The position numbers and the translations under genes are program-made. Under the pieces are notes generated by a model that worked only from the letters and a program-made list of their open reading frames with translations, was not told the DNA's origin and did no database searches. Shown here piece after piece: positions 7,392 to 18,723 of a stretch of DNA of 64,000 bases. Position 1 is the first letter of the stretch; every line of letters starts with the position of its first letter. The stretch comes from Massilia mucilaginosa (GTDB taxonomy: Bacteria; Pseudomonadota; Gammaproteobacteria; Burkholderiales; Burkholderiaceae_D): positions 1-64,000 of the forward strand of contig NZ_WHJH01000030.1 of the NCBI RefSeq assembly GCF_011682145.1. The letters run 5' to 3'.

Positions 7392-9068
7392 TTACATCCC
7401 CGGATAGTTCGGGCCGCCGCCGCCTTCCGGCGTGACCCAGACGATATTCTGGGTCGGATCCTTGATGTCGCAGGTTTTGCAATGCACGCAGTTCTGCGCA
7501 TTGATCTGCAGGCGGTCCTTGCCGTCGTCGGTCTTCACATACTCATACACGCCCGCCGGGCAATAACGCGACTCCGGGCCGGCATACTGCGCCAGATTGA
7601 CCGACACCGGAATGCTGTCGTTCTTGAGCGTCAGGTGAATCGGCTGGTCTTCCGCATGGTTGGTGTTCGAGATAAACACCGACGACAGGCGGTCGAAGGT
7701 CAGCTTGCCATCCGGCTTCGGATACGCGATCGGCGCATAATTGGCCGCCGGTTTCAGGCACTCATGGTCGCCATAATCGCGGTGCAAGGTCCACGGCGCC
7801 TTGCCGCGCAAGATCAACTGGTCGATGCCGGTCATGATCGAGCCGAGGTACAGGCCTTTCGACAGCCACGGCTTCACATTGCGCGCCACGTGCAATTCCT
7901 CGTGCAGCCAGGATTGCTCGAAGGCGGTCGGGAAGGTCGACAATTCATCGTGCTGGCGCTGCTCGCCCAGCGCCGCGAAGGCCGACTCGGCCGCCAGCAT
8001 GCCGGTCTTGATCGCCGCGTGGCTGCCCTTGATGCGGCTCATGTTCAGGAAGCCCGCCTCGCAACCGATCAGCGCGCCGCCCGGGAACACCAGCTTCGGC
8101 AAGGCTTGCAGGCCGCCGGCGGTGATCGCGCGCGCGCCGTACGAAATGCGCTTGCCGCCTTCGAAGAAGGTGCGGATTTCCGGGTGCGTCTTGTAGCGCT
8201 GGAATTCTTCGTACGGCGACAGGTACGGATTCTCGTACGACAGCCCGATCACATAGCCGACCATGACCTGGTTGTTTTCCATGTGATACAGGAAAGAACC
8301 GCCATAGGTATCCGACTTGAGCGGCCAGCCGGTGGTGTGGATCACCAGGCCCGGCTTGTGCTTGGCCGGATCGATTTCCCACAATTCCTTGATGCCAATG
8401 CTGTACGACTGCGGATCCTTGCCCTTGTTCAAGTCGTACTTGACCATGAGCTGCTTGCCGAGGTGACCGCGCGAACCTTCGGCGAACAAGGTGTACTTGG
8501 CATGGAGTTCCATGCCGAGCTGAAAGGCTGGCGTCGGCTTGCCGTGGCGGTCGACGCCCATATTGCCGGTTGCCACGCCCTTGACCGAGCCGTCCTCGTT
8601 GTACAGGATCTCGGCGGCAGGGAAGCCCGGGAAGATTTCCACGCCCAGCGCTTCGGCCTGCTGGCCCATCCAGCGCACCACATTGCCCAGCGAAATCACG
8701 TAATTGCCGTGGTTTTCGAAGCAGGCAGGCACCATGAAGCCCGGCGTCTGATACGCCTTGCTTTCTGTCAGGAACAGGATGCGGTCTTCCGTGACGGCGG
8801 TATTCAGCGGCGCACCGAGTTCTTTCCAATTTGGAATGAGTTCAGTCAAAGCGCGCGGGTCCATCACGGCGCCGGACAGGATATGGGCGCCGATTTCGCC
8901 GCCTTTTTCCAGTACGCACACGGATACTTCCTGGCCCTTGTCGGCCGCCATTTGTTTCAGGCGGATGGCGGCGGCCAGGCCGGCGGGACCGCCGCCGACG
9001 ACGACAACGTCGTACTCCATTGCTTCGCGCGGACCGTATTGTTCGAGGATATTAATAGGCTCTGTCAT
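7392..9068 (-). CDS. Electron transfer flavoprotein-ubiquinone oxidoreductase
   Basis: ETF-QO passes electrons from reduced ETF (fatty-acid and amino-acid oxidation) to ubiquinone at the inner membrane. The 558-residue protein has the FAD dinucleotide-binding motif VVGGGPAGLAAAIRLKQ at residues 23-39. Its C-terminal ferredoxin-like segment carries the 4Fe-4S cysteines (CPAGVYEY, then CVHCKTCDIKDPTQ). The GGGGPNYPGM ending is typical of the family. Length matches the bacterial enzyme. It is transcribed alone on the minus strand; etfAB are not in the window. Confidence 0.95.
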   Translation of the reverse strand: MTEPINILEQYGPREAMEYDVVVVGGGPAGLAAAIRLKQMAADKGQEVSVCVLEKGGEIGAHILSGAVMDPRALTELIPNWKELGAPLNTAVTEDRILFLTESKAYQTPGFMVPACFENHGNYVISLGNVVRWMGQQAEALGVEIFPGFPAAEILYNEDGSVKGVATGNMGVDRHGKPTPAFQLGMELHAKYTLFAEGSRGHLGKQLMVKYDLNKGKDPQSYSIGIKELWEIDPAKHKPGLVIHTTGWPLKSDTYGGSFLYHMENNQVMVGYVIGLSYENPYLSPYEEFQRYKTHPEIRTFFEGGKRISYGARAITAGGLQALPKLVFPGGALIGCEAGFLNMSRIKGSHAAIKTGMLAAESAFAALGEQRQHDELSTFPTAFEQSWLHEELHVARNVKPWLSKGLYLGSIMTGIDQLILRGKAPWTLHRDYGDHECLKPAANYAPIAYPKPDGKLTFDRLSSVFISNTNHAEDQPIHLTLKNDSIPVSVNLAQYAGPESRYCPAGVYEYVKTDDGKDRLQINAQNCVHCKTCDIKDPTQNIVWVTPEGGGGPNYPGM

Positions 9069-9230
9069 GGTCTCTTCATGGGATAGAAAAATTTAAGCAC
9101 GAGTGTGCGGCTTTTTGTCGAGGATTGCAAACTTTGCGCCATTTTACGGACAATATTAGACGCTGCCATCTAATACTGGCAATTTGTGACATCATTATGC
9201 TTTCGCAAGACCACCGCACAGGAGCCGATC

Positions 9231-10007
9231 GTGGGTATTGAAGTAAATTTCGAAGGAAAAATCGCACTCATTACCGGCGCCTCGAGCGGGCTGGGCGCGC
9301 GTTTCGCCAAGGCCCTGGCCGGTGCCGGGGCCCAGGTCGTGCTGGCCTCGCGCCGCACCGACCGTCTGAAGGAGCTGCGCGCCGAGATCGAAGCCGACGG
9401 CGGTGCCGCGCACGTGGTCACGCTCGACGTGACCGACCTGGCAAGCATCAAGTCGGCCATTGCGCACGCCGAAACCGAAGCCGGCCCGATCGATATTTTG
9501 GTCAACAACTCGGGTGTATCGACCACCCAGCGCCTGGTCGACGTCACGCCGGAAGACTACTCCTACGTCATGGACACCAATCTGCGCGGCGCATTTTTTG
9601 TCGCGCAACAAGCCGCCAAGCGCATGATCCAGCGCGCCAAGGGCGACCCGAAAAAACAGCACCGCATCATCAACATTGCCTCCGTGGCCGGCCTGCGCGT
9701 GTTGCCGCAAATCGGCGTGTACTGCATGAGCAAAGCCGGCGTGGTACAGATGACCAAGGCGATGGCGGTCGAGTGGGGCAAATACGGCATCAATACCAAC
9801 GCCATCTGCCCCGGCTACATCTCGACCGAAATCAACGAAGAATACTTTGCGACTGAACAAGGCCAGAAACTGATCGACATGCTGCCGCGCAAGCGTCCTG
9901 GCAAGCCGGAAGACCTCGATGGCCTGCTGCTGCTGCTCGCCGCCGAGGAAAGCCACTTCATCAACGGCGCCATCATCACCGCCGATGATGGTATGACCGC
10001 GCAATAA
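9231..10007 (+). CDS. SDR family oxidoreductase
   Basis: This 258-residue short-chain dehydrogenase has the cofactor motif TGASSGLG near residue 17, NNSG near residue 92 and the active-site YCMSKAG near residue 165. The Ser of the triad lies in IASVAG. Arg residues after the first Gly-rich strand (SRRTDR) suggest NADP(H). The GTG start at 9231 sits behind CAGGAG with suitable spacing; an upstream in-frame GTG at 9186 lacks a ribosome-binding site. The substrate is unknown. It diverges from the ETF-QO gene across a 162-bp AT-rich promoter region. Confidence 0.85.
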   Translation: MGIEVNFEGKIALITGASSGLGARFAKALAGAGAQVVLASRRTDRLKELRAEIEADGGAAHVVTLDVTDLASIKSAIAHAETEAGPIDILVNNSGVSTTQRLVDVTPEDYSYVMDTNLRGAFFVAQQAAKRMIQRAKGDPKKQHRIINIASVAGLRVLPQIGVYCMSKAGVVQMTKAMAVEWGKYGINTNAICPGYISTEINEEYFATEQGQKLIDMLPRKRPGKPEDLDGLLLLLAAEESHFINGAIITADDGMTAQ

Positions 10008-10057
10008 TGTAAAAGTTCGTCAACCCCGGCGCAGCAAACCTCCCCTCCCAGCCGGTG

Positions 10058-10108
10058 TCTCCCCCCCGGTGTCAGGTCTGACATTGTCAGACCTGACACC
10101 GGGGGAGA
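10058..10108. repeat. Long palindromic hairpin (REP-like or terminator)
   Basis: GGTGTCAGGTCTGACA (10068-10083) and its exact complement (10085-10100) flank a single T. The pairing extends through a C run and a G run to TCT/AGA, with two unpaired C. That gives a stem of about 24 bp downstream of the SDR gene and before the converging propeller-like gene. It could terminate both transcripts or be one member of a dispersed palindrome family. I see no second copy in this window. Confidence 0.6.
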
Positions 10109-10228
10109 ATGCGCGCCTGGCCGGCCTGTCGCGCGATGACGCCGGCTTTGCCGATACCCGGCGCAGGGCGATCACGGGCGTGCAGCACCGCTTCGGAGCA
10201 GGCGGCCAAACCGGCCGCAGCGGTCCGT

Positions 10229-11521
10229 CTACCAGAGCAGCGGCCGCCCGAAACTGGCCCAGAACAGCCAGCGTTGCAGCTCGCGGTGGCCGCCGGTGCC
10301 GATCTGCCACGGCGCGGCCTTGCCGGCGTCGAGCCGGATGGTCGAGATGAACCCGGCGCAGGTCGACACCACCAGGGTGTTGCCATCGGCCGAGATATCC
10401 ATCGCCATGACGCTCGAGCCGACGAAGTGCTGCCAGTGCTTCCTGCCGTCCGGGCCGAAGGCGCGCAAATATCCCTGCGCGTCGCCCACGATGAACTCGC
10501 CCTGGCGGTGCACCGCCGCGTACACGCGCGCGCCTTCCTGCACGGTCGGGGTGCGCGGGTCGTCGTCGTAGAAATCGGTGTCCAGGCCGGGGAAATCCTT
10601 CACGTTCACGGCCAGGGTGGCGCCTTCATAAAAATGGCAGGCGTTGAAGATCGCCATCTGGCTGTCGCCGCTGAACGCGGCGTAGTGCGGATACTCGCCC
10701 ACCGGGCCGATGCTCGATACCATGTTCAGTTCAGCATCGAAGACCTGGTGCGCGCCGTCCTGTCCGCCCACCGCGATCCACTTGCCGTCCGGCGAAATGG
10801 CGCCGTGCTCCATGTCGAGCCGCACCGGCAAGCCATCTTCTTCCAGCGACTCGGCGCTCGGCCACAGGCGCCGCGCGCCCCCGGCCGCCAGCACGTAGAT
10901 GCCGACTGCGCTCACCAGCAGCACGCGCTGGCCGTCGGGGAAGGGGATCAGGCGGGTCGGGCGCGGGCGCTCTTCCAGGTCCTCGCCCGCCAATCCCTCA
11001 GGCAGGTCTTCGTGCCCGGTTGGCCACGCCAGTTCGATCACCTTCGGGCCGAGCCAGCCGTCGGTGACGGTCACGCCTTCGTCATTGCAGGTGGCAAAAT
11101 AGCGCCGGCCCGGGCAGCGCCCGATGAAGTCGATGCCGTCGACATCGGTGCAGGTGGCGCCCTGCAAATGCAGCACCGGTCCATCCTGGTACGGGGCGCC
11201 GGCGCGCAGCAGCATGCTGCCGTCGTCCAGCAAAAGCAGTTCCGAACTCTTGATGCCTTGCGCGTCGAGCAGCTCGACCAGCGGCGCGTGCGCCGGCGGC
11301 CAGGCCTTGCGGAAGGCGTCGTGCGCGGCCTGGTCCTTGCCGGGCTGGTTGACTTCGCGCAGCGCTTCCAGCCAGTGCGGCAATAGATGCGCCATCGGCG
11401 GCATGGACGGCTCCTCGCCGGCCTTGTCCCAGCCGTCGGCCAGGCCGATGCGCACATAGTCGTTGATCGCGCCGGCGTAGCCGAGCACGTGTTTTTGCCA
11501 TTCTGCCTGGGGAGAAGTCAT
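10229..11521 (-). CDS. Conserved hypothetical protein with beta-propeller-like repeats
   Basis: The 430-residue protein has no signal peptide. Its middle and C-terminal parts contain repeated blade-like strings (AISPDGKWIAVGGQDG, DISADGNTLVVSTCAG, DAQGYLRAFGPDGR), which suggest a WD40/YVTN-type beta-propeller for protein interaction. Residues 1-90 are helical and Trp/Pro-rich. The ATG at 11521 was chosen over an in-frame start 32 codons upstream because the extension is AT-rich and unlike the rest, and CAGGA precedes 11521. The function is not recognised. It is followed by the PAS-LuxR gene in the same orientation upstream. Confidence 0.7.
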   Translation of the reverse strand: MTSPQAEWQKHVLGYAGAINDYVRIGLADGWDKAGEEPSMPPMAHLLPHWLEALREVNQPGKDQAAHDAFRKAWPPAHAPLVELLDAQGIKSSELLLLDDGSMLLRAGAPYQDGPVLHLQGATCTDVDGIDFIGRCPGRRYFATCNDEGVTVTDGWLGPKVIELAWPTGHEDLPEGLAGEDLEERPRPTRLIPFPDGQRVLLVSAVGIYVLAAGGARRLWPSAESLEEDGLPVRLDMEHGAISPDGKWIAVGGQDGAHQVFDAELNMVSSIGPVGEYPHYAAFSGDSQMAIFNACHFYEGATLAVNVKDFPGLDTDFYDDDPRTPTVQEGARVYAAVHRQGEFIVGDAQGYLRAFGPDGRKHWQHFVGSSVMAMDISADGNTLVVSTCAGFISTIRLDAGKAAPWQIGTGGHRELQRWLFWASFGRPLLW

Positions 11522-11622
11522 GCGGTCATTCCTGATTGTGAGCGGATAAGATAAGCTGAAAATATTGGCAAGAAAATATTGCCGGAAATATATTAACAGA
11601 AATCCTGCCGGCAACAAAAGTG

Positions 11623-12183
11623 TCAGCGGCTCACGCCCACCAGTTTATGCACCAGCTCGGAGGAGGTGGATGCGGAGAATTTGCGCATCAGCTTGGCGCG
11701 ATGCATTTCCACGGTGCGGGGGCTGAGGTCGGTTTCGCGCGCGATCACCTTGCTGGTCTTGCCCTCGACCAGCAGCGCGGCGATTTCGCGTTCGCGCGGG
11801 GTCAGTTCGGCCGTGACCGGGCGCTTTTCGCTGACATCTTCGAACGTCCAGACCCCGGCGCCGAGCGGCTCGCGCGCATCCAGGGCGCGCCCGCTCACGT
11901 GGCACCAGAACAGTTCGCCGCCGGCGCGGCGCATGATGCGCTCGTCCGAATACACGCCGCGCGCGTTCATCACCGGGATGATGCGGTCGCCCGTGCGCAG
12001 GAATTCATCCATGGTCGGATACAGCACCTGGAACGATTCGCCATCGAGCGCGCCGTGCGGGTAGCCGAACATCGAGGTCAGCGCATCGTTGCTGGACTGG
12101 ATGACGCGGTCGATCGAAATGCACATGCCCACCGGCGCGTGGCGAAAAATGGTTTCGTAATCGATGGCGTATGATGCGGTCAT
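11623..12183 (-). CDS. PAS-LuxR family transcriptional regulator
   Basis: This 186-residue regulator has an N-terminal PAS domain (about residues 8-115, start IFRHAPVGMCISIDR) and a C-terminal LuxR/FixJ helix-turn-helix (about 125-182, with LTPREREIAALLVEGKTSKVIA and RTVEMHR). It probably senses a small ligand or redox state directly, since no phospho-acceptor domain is present. The gene diverges from scoAB. The intervening 150 bp carries two palindromes suited to a dimeric LuxR-type regulator, so control of scoAB and itself is plausible but inferred. Confidence 0.85.
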   Translation of the reverse strand: MTASYAIDYETIFRHAPVGMCISIDRVIQSSNDALTSMFGYPHGALDGESFQVLYPTMDEFLRTGDRIIPVMNARGVYSDERIMRRAGGELFWCHVSGRALDAREPLGAGVWTFEDVSEKRPVTAELTPREREIAALLVEGKTSKVIARETDLSPRTVEMHRAKLMRKFSASTSSELVHKLVGVSR

Positions 12184-12230
12184 TGGCGGTGTTCAGGGAT
12201 TCGGCGGCGGTCAACATGGCGGAAAGCAGC

Positions 12231-12244
12231 CCGTAGTTCTACGG
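12231..12244. promoter_or_regulatory. 14-bp palindrome CCGTAGTTCTACGG
   Basis: A perfect palindrome lies 48 bp upstream of the PAS-LuxR start codon in the divergent region with scoA. Perfect 14-bp dyads of this kind are typical of operators for dimeric helix-turn-helix regulators. Binding by the adjacent PAS-LuxR protein is an inference. Confidence 0.5.
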
Positions 12245-12280
12245 TATTGTGCTTTTGATCCGCGTATTTTATGCTGAGAA

Positions 12281-12296
12281 TCCACTATGCAGTGGA
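12281..12296. promoter_or_regulatory. Dyad TCCACT-ATGC-AGTGGA upstream of scoA
   Basis: Six-base arms TCCACT and AGTGGA flank ATGC, 41 bp before the scoA start codon. The same hexamers recur in the 20-bp palindrome at 14673. The position fits a control site for scoAB. Confidence 0.45.
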
Positions 12297-12336
12297 GTAT
12301 GGAAGATTTTAGCTTAACTATAAAAAGGGACAGGGA

Positions 12337-13035
12337 ATGAACAAAGTTTATCCTGACGCGGCATCGGCGTTGGCCGGCATCGTGAGCGATGGCCAGACCA
12401 TCGCAGTCGGCGGCTTCGGCCTGTGCGGCATACCGGAAGCGCTGATCCTGGCCTTGCGCAACAGCGCCGTCAAGCAGCTCACCGTGATCTCGAATAATGC
12501 CGGCGTGGACGACTTCGGCCTCGGCCAGCTGCTCACCACGCGCCAGATCAAGAAAATGATTTCGTCTTACGTGGGCGAGAACAAGGAATTCGCGCGCCAG
12601 TACCTGGCCGGCGAACTCGAACTCGAATTCACCCCGCAAGGCACCCTGGCCGAGAAGCTGCGCGCCGGCGGCTCGGGCATTCCCGCGTTTTTCACCAGGA
12701 CCGGGGTCGGCACCATCGTCGCCGAGGGCAAAGAAGTGCGCGAGTTTGACGGGGAACAATACGTGATGGAGCGCAGCCTGGTAGCGGACGTGTCGCTGGT
12801 CAAGGCCTACATGGCCGACCGCGCCGGCAACCTGGTGTACCGCAAGACGGCGCGCAACTTCAACCCGAACGTGGCGCAAGCCGGCAAGATCACCATCGTC
12901 GAAGTCGAAAAACTGGTGGAAGTGGGCGAGATCGATCCCGACCAGGTGCATACGCCGAGCATTTTCGTGCACCGCATCGTGGTCAACGCCACGCCGGAAA
13001 AGCGCATCGAACAGCGCACCGTGCGCACCAACTAA
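12337..13035 (+). CDS. scoA: 3-oxoacid CoA-transferase subunit A
   Basis: With the next gene it forms a family I CoA transferase that moves CoA from succinyl-CoA (or acetyl-CoA) to acetoacetate, for ketone-body or PHB-derived carbon use. The 232-residue protein has the family start ([17 protein letters not shown]), the glycine-rich GGFGLCG loop, and [21 protein letters not shown], all typical of the A subunit. CAGGGA precedes the ATG. It is 17 bp from subunit B. Whether it is the succinyl- or acetyl-CoA type cannot be settled here, although the sequence is closest in style to ScoA. Confidence 0.9.
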   Translation: MNKVYPDAASALAGIVSDGQTIAVGGFGLCGIPEALILALRNSAVKQLTVISNNAGVDDFGLGQLLTTRQIKKMISSYVGENKEFARQYLAGELELEFTPQGTLAEKLRAGGSGIPAFFTRTGVGTIVAEGKEVREFDGEQYVMERSLVADVSLVKAYMADRAGNLVYRKTARNFNPNVAQAGKITIVEVEKLVEVGEIDPDQVHTPSIFVHRIVVNATPEKRIEQRTVRTN

Positions 13036-13052
13036 GACCACAGGAGAAGAAG

Positions 13053-13703
<651 letters not shown>

Positions 13704-13755
13704 GCGCGCTATAACATACGGCGCCAGCGCGGCGCAAACGCGGTTCAAACGAAAC

Positions 13756-13785
13756 AGCACCGGGGTGAACACCGGTGCTTTTTTT
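13756..13785 (+). terminator. Rho-independent terminator after scoAB
   Basis: An 8-bp stem AGCACCGG/CCGGTGCT with an 8-nt loop is followed by seven T residues (13779-13785). It ends the scoAB transcript. Confidence 0.9.
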
Positions 13786-14015
13786 CGTGTGTATGGACGG
13801 AATGAACGTAGAATTGCCCAAGGGGTTTTGATTGCATTTCTTTCAGCTTTCATCGCAAAGAAATGTAAGTACTGGTTCATCACCGCGCATTGCGCTGGAG
13901 AAAACATTACTTACCCATTCATCACGCACGATCGCGCTTCGCCACGCCGCACGCCCGGCGCGCGACCTTGCGCCCGCAGCCGCCGCGCCCACTGCGCCAT
14001 CCCGCGCCGCAGCCC

Positions 14016-14657
14016 ATGAGCCGGCCGGTCCGCATCCTCCTCATCGACGACCACATGGTGGCGCGCTACGGCCTGCGCCTGATGCTCGCCGGCGCCGCCG
14101 AGTTGCAGGTGAGCGGCGAAGCCGACAGCGCCGCCGCCGCGCTCAATCTGCTGCGTAGCGACAGCTTCGACGTGGCCCTGCTCGACATCAACTTGCCCGA
14201 CAAGAATGGCCTGGAACTGCTCAAGCAGTTGCGCGAGCTGCATCCGGGCCTCGCGGTGCTGGTCGTGAGCATGTATGGAGAGGATATCTACGCGCTGCGC
14301 GCCCTCAAGCTGGGCGCGGCCGGCTACCTGACCAAGACCTGCAGCGCCGACAGCCTGGTCGAGGCGGTGCGCAAGGCGGCCGCCGGCGGCAAGTATGTGA
14401 CGCCGTCGCTGCTGCAAAAGCTGGCGGGCATGCTCGGCGGCGGCCCCGGCGGCGTGCCGCATGACGCGCTCACCGACCGCGAGCTGGAAATCTTCCGCAT
14501 GATCGCCTCGGGCGAAAGCCTGGTCGGCATCGCCGCCGCCCTGCACCTGAGCCCGAGCACGGTCACCACCTACCGCGCGCGCATCCTCGACAAGATGGAC
14601 ATGAAGAGCAATGCCGAACTGACACGTTACGGCCTGGACCACGGCTTGCTGGGCTGA
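14016..14657 (+). CDS. NarL/FixJ family response regulator
   Basis: This 213-residue regulator has a receiver domain (residues 5-120, acidic pocket DD at 11-12, phospho-acceptor Asp57 in ALLDINLPD) and a LuxR-type helix-turn-helix (about 145-205, LTDRELEIFRMIASGES). It sits upstream of a PAS hybrid kinase on the same strand, which could be its partner. The ATG at 14016 starts the receiver domain directly. An upstream in-frame start at 13890 would add an Arg/Pro-rich tail unlike a receiver. No clear ribosome-binding site is visible. Confidence 0.85.
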   Translation: MSRPVRILLIDDHMVARYGLRLMLAGAAELQVSGEADSAAAALNLLRSDSFDVALLDINLPDKNGLELLKQLRELHPGLAVLVVSMYGEDIYALRALKLGAAGYLTKTCSADSLVEAVRKAAAGGKYVTPSLLQKLAGMLGGGPGGVPHDALTDRELEIFRMIASGESLVGIAAALHLSPSTVTTYRARILDKMDMKSNAELTRYGLDHGLLG

Positions 14658-14672
14658 TAAGCCACTGACGCC

Positions 14673-14692
14673 CTGTAGTGGATCCACTACAG
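14673..14692. promoter_or_regulatory. Perfect 20-bp palindrome
   Basis: CTGTAGTGGATCCACTACAG lies 16 bp after the NarL-type regulator and 117 bp before the rsbQ-like remnant. It may be a terminator hairpin or, more likely given no T tract, an operator for the adjacent dimeric regulator. Confidence 0.5.
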
Positions 14693-14808
14693 CGGCCCCG
14701 GACAAAGCCCCGACAGACGATCACACAAATCCACGATAGCTAGTTTTTTACCCAGCAGCAATACTTGAACCCAAGGCGTAGTTACACGCAGTATGAATCG
14801 GGGGCACG

Positions 14809-14973
14809 ATGTCTGTATTGAGGAAAAACAATGTTCGTGTTGATGTGGCGGGGCGGCAAGCCATGCCGTTCGCCCATGGCGCCGGCTGCGGCCAGGGCAT
14901 GTGGCGTTGCGTCGAACCGACGCTGAGCGCGCCACACGACAGCGTGGTGGCGATCCGTGACTACCTGCGCTGA
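14809..14973 (+). pseudogene. Internally deleted RsbQ-like alpha/beta hydrolase remnant
   Basis: A 54-codon frame behind GGGGGCACG begins MSVLRKNNVRVDVAGRQA and continues PFAHGAGCGQGMWRCVEP. This matches the N-terminus of RsbQ-type alpha/beta hydrolases (oxyanion strand FAHGxGCDQ, MWRxVAP). Its last residues, LSAPHDSVVAIRDYLR, look like the C-terminal end of the same family. The catalytic Ser, Asp and cap are missing, so about 200 central codons appear deleted while both ends remain. RsbQ homologues commonly precede a PAS signalling protein, and here the PAS hybrid kinase starts 10 bp downstream. The small frame may still be translated, but it cannot be an active hydrolase. Confidence 0.6.
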
Positions 14974-14983
14974 GGACGCGTCC

Positions 14984-17101
<2,118 letters not shown>

Positions 17102-17103
17102 AA

Positions 17104-17535
17104 ATGCGAGTACAGAACATGACCGCCATCTCCACTCCGACCACGCTCGCTGCGTTGCACGTGCTGCTGGTCGACGACGACCCCTTCATGCTCGAACTGC
17201 TGGGCAGCATGCTCAACAAAATGGGCGTCATGCGCGTGTCGCAGGCCGCCGACGGCGAACGCGGCGTCGCCGCCCTGGACGGCGGGCGCAGCATGCCCGA
17301 CGTGGTCATCTGCGACATCCACATGCCCGGCAAGGACGGCTTCCAGGTGATGGAGGCGATGGCCGCCAGCGGCTACAAGGGCGCGGTGGTGCTGCTGTCG
17401 GGGATGGACGCGCGCACCCTCAATTCGGCCGCGCTGATGGCGCGCTTCCACCACCTCAATGTGCTCGGCGTGATGACCAAGCCGGTCTCCAGGGCCGCGC
17501 TGTCGGACCTGCTGGCCAGGGTCCGGTCCCTGTAG
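17104..17535 (+). CDS. Stand-alone receiver (CheY-like) protein
   Basis: The 143-residue protein is a single receiver domain with acidic pocket DDD (24-26), phospho-acceptor Asp71 in VVICDIHMPGKDG and a Lys in VMTKPVS. It starts 2 bp after the hybrid kinase, so it is the likely phosphorelay target. No output domain is present. ATG codons at 17104 and 17119 are both possible and neither has a strong ribosome-binding site. The longer form is listed. Confidence 0.8.
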   Translation: MRVQNMTAISTPTTLAALHVLLVDDDPFMLELLGSMLNKMGVMRVSQAADGERGVAALDGGRSMPDVVICDIHMPGKDGFQVMEAMAASGYKGAVVLLSGMDARTLNSAALMARFHHLNVLGVMTKPVSRAALSDLLARVRSL

Positions 17536-17543
17536 GAGCGATG

Positions 17544-18683
17544 ATGCAAACCTCGACCCTCGATTTTTCCGATTCCCCCGCGCGCCGCCTGCTGGCCTGG
17601 CGCCACCTGCCGGCGCTGGCCGCCTGCGCCGCCGCCGCCCTGCCGCTGCTGGGCGACTCAAGCTGGCTGAAGCTGTCGGCCCTGGCCGGGGTGGCCGCCG
17701 CCTGCGCCTGGGGCGCCGTGCGCGCGCCGGCGCCGCCGGCATCGATCGACGTCGCCGCCGCCGCCACGCCGGCCCAGGACGGCGCGCAGCTGGCGGCGCT
17801 GCTGGGCGACGTGCTGCCGGTCTGGGAACACCATGTGGCGTCGGTGCGCAGCCAGTCCGAAGAAGCCATCGGCCAGTTGCTTACCTCGTTCTCGTCGATC
17901 CTGGCGCGCTTCGACGCCGCCGGCTTCCAGGGCGCGCATGGCGAGAGCGGCGGCGGCGACTCCGCCATCAGCCTCCTGACCCTGTGCCAGCGCGAACTGG
18001 GACCGGTGATCGCGGTGCTCCAGAGCGTCATCGACAGCAAGGCGGGCCTGCTGGGCCACGTGCGTTCGCTGTCGGACACCATCGCCGAGCTGAAAGAACT
18101 GTCGACCGAAGTGAGCCTGATCGCCGCCCAGACCAACATGCTGGCGATTAACGCCTCGATCGAGGCCGCGCGCGCCGGCACTGCGGGACGCGGCTTCGCC
18201 GTCATCGCGGCCGAAGTGCGGCGCCTGTCGTCGTCCTCGTCGGACATCGGCAAGCGCATCACCGACCGCATGAACCTGGCCTCGAGCACCATGCGCACCA
18301 CCCTGGAAGTGGCGGGGCGCGCCGACGAGAGCGACCGCGAAGCGATGGTCTCGTCGGGCCACGTGATGGAAGACGTGCTCTCGCACGTGCGCGAACTGGC
18401 CGCCTCGACCGAATCGATGAAGAACAAGGGCGGCGCCCTGCGCGGCGACGTCGCCGAACTGCTGGTGGCGCTGCAGTTCCAGGACCGCATCCGCCAGATC
18501 CTCGAAGTGGTCAGCGCCGACATGCTGCGCATGCGGCAGACCGTGGACGAGGGCGCGGCGCTGCCGGGCGCGCAGCAGTGGCTGGGCGAACTGGGAACCC
18601 GCTACACCATGGCCGAGGAGCACCACGCGCACGCCGCGCCGGCCGCTGCCGCGGCGGCCGACGACGAAGTGACGTTTTTCTGA
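17544..18683 (+). CDS. MCP-like signalling protein without HAMP
   Basis: The 379-residue protein has two hydrophobic segments near the N-terminus (about 17-40 and 45-62). A short linker leads to a chemoreceptor-type signalling helix pair whose hairpin reads AAQTNMLAINASIEAARAG. There is no periplasmic sensor domain and no HAMP, so it probably reports an internal state or works as a partner in the CheA array. The C-terminal tail (LQFQDRIRQILEVV) resembles the end of bacterial MCP-like proteins in alternative chemosensory clusters. The second of two adjacent ATG codons fits the TAGGAG site better. Confidence 0.8.
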   Translation: MQTSTLDFSDSPARRLLAWRHLPALAACAAAALPLLGDSSWLKLSALAGVAAACAWGAVRAPAPPASIDVAAAATPAQDGAQLAALLGDVLPVWEHHVASVRSQSEEAIGQLLTSFSSILARFDAAGFQGAHGESGGGDSAISLLTLCQRELGPVIAVLQSVIDSKAGLLGHVRSLSDTIAELKELSTEVSLIAAQTNMLAINASIEAARAGTAGRGFAVIAAEVRRLSSSSSDIGKRITDRMNLASSTMRTTLEVAGRADESDREAMVSSGHVMEDVLSHVRELAASTESMKNKGGALRGDVAELLVALQFQDRIRQILEVVSADMLRMRQTVDEGAALPGAQQWLGELGTRYTMAEEHHAHAAPAAAAAADDEVTFF

Positions 18684-18723
18684 TTTCAACAACAGCAAGA
18701 CAACGATAAGACAAGAGGGAACC

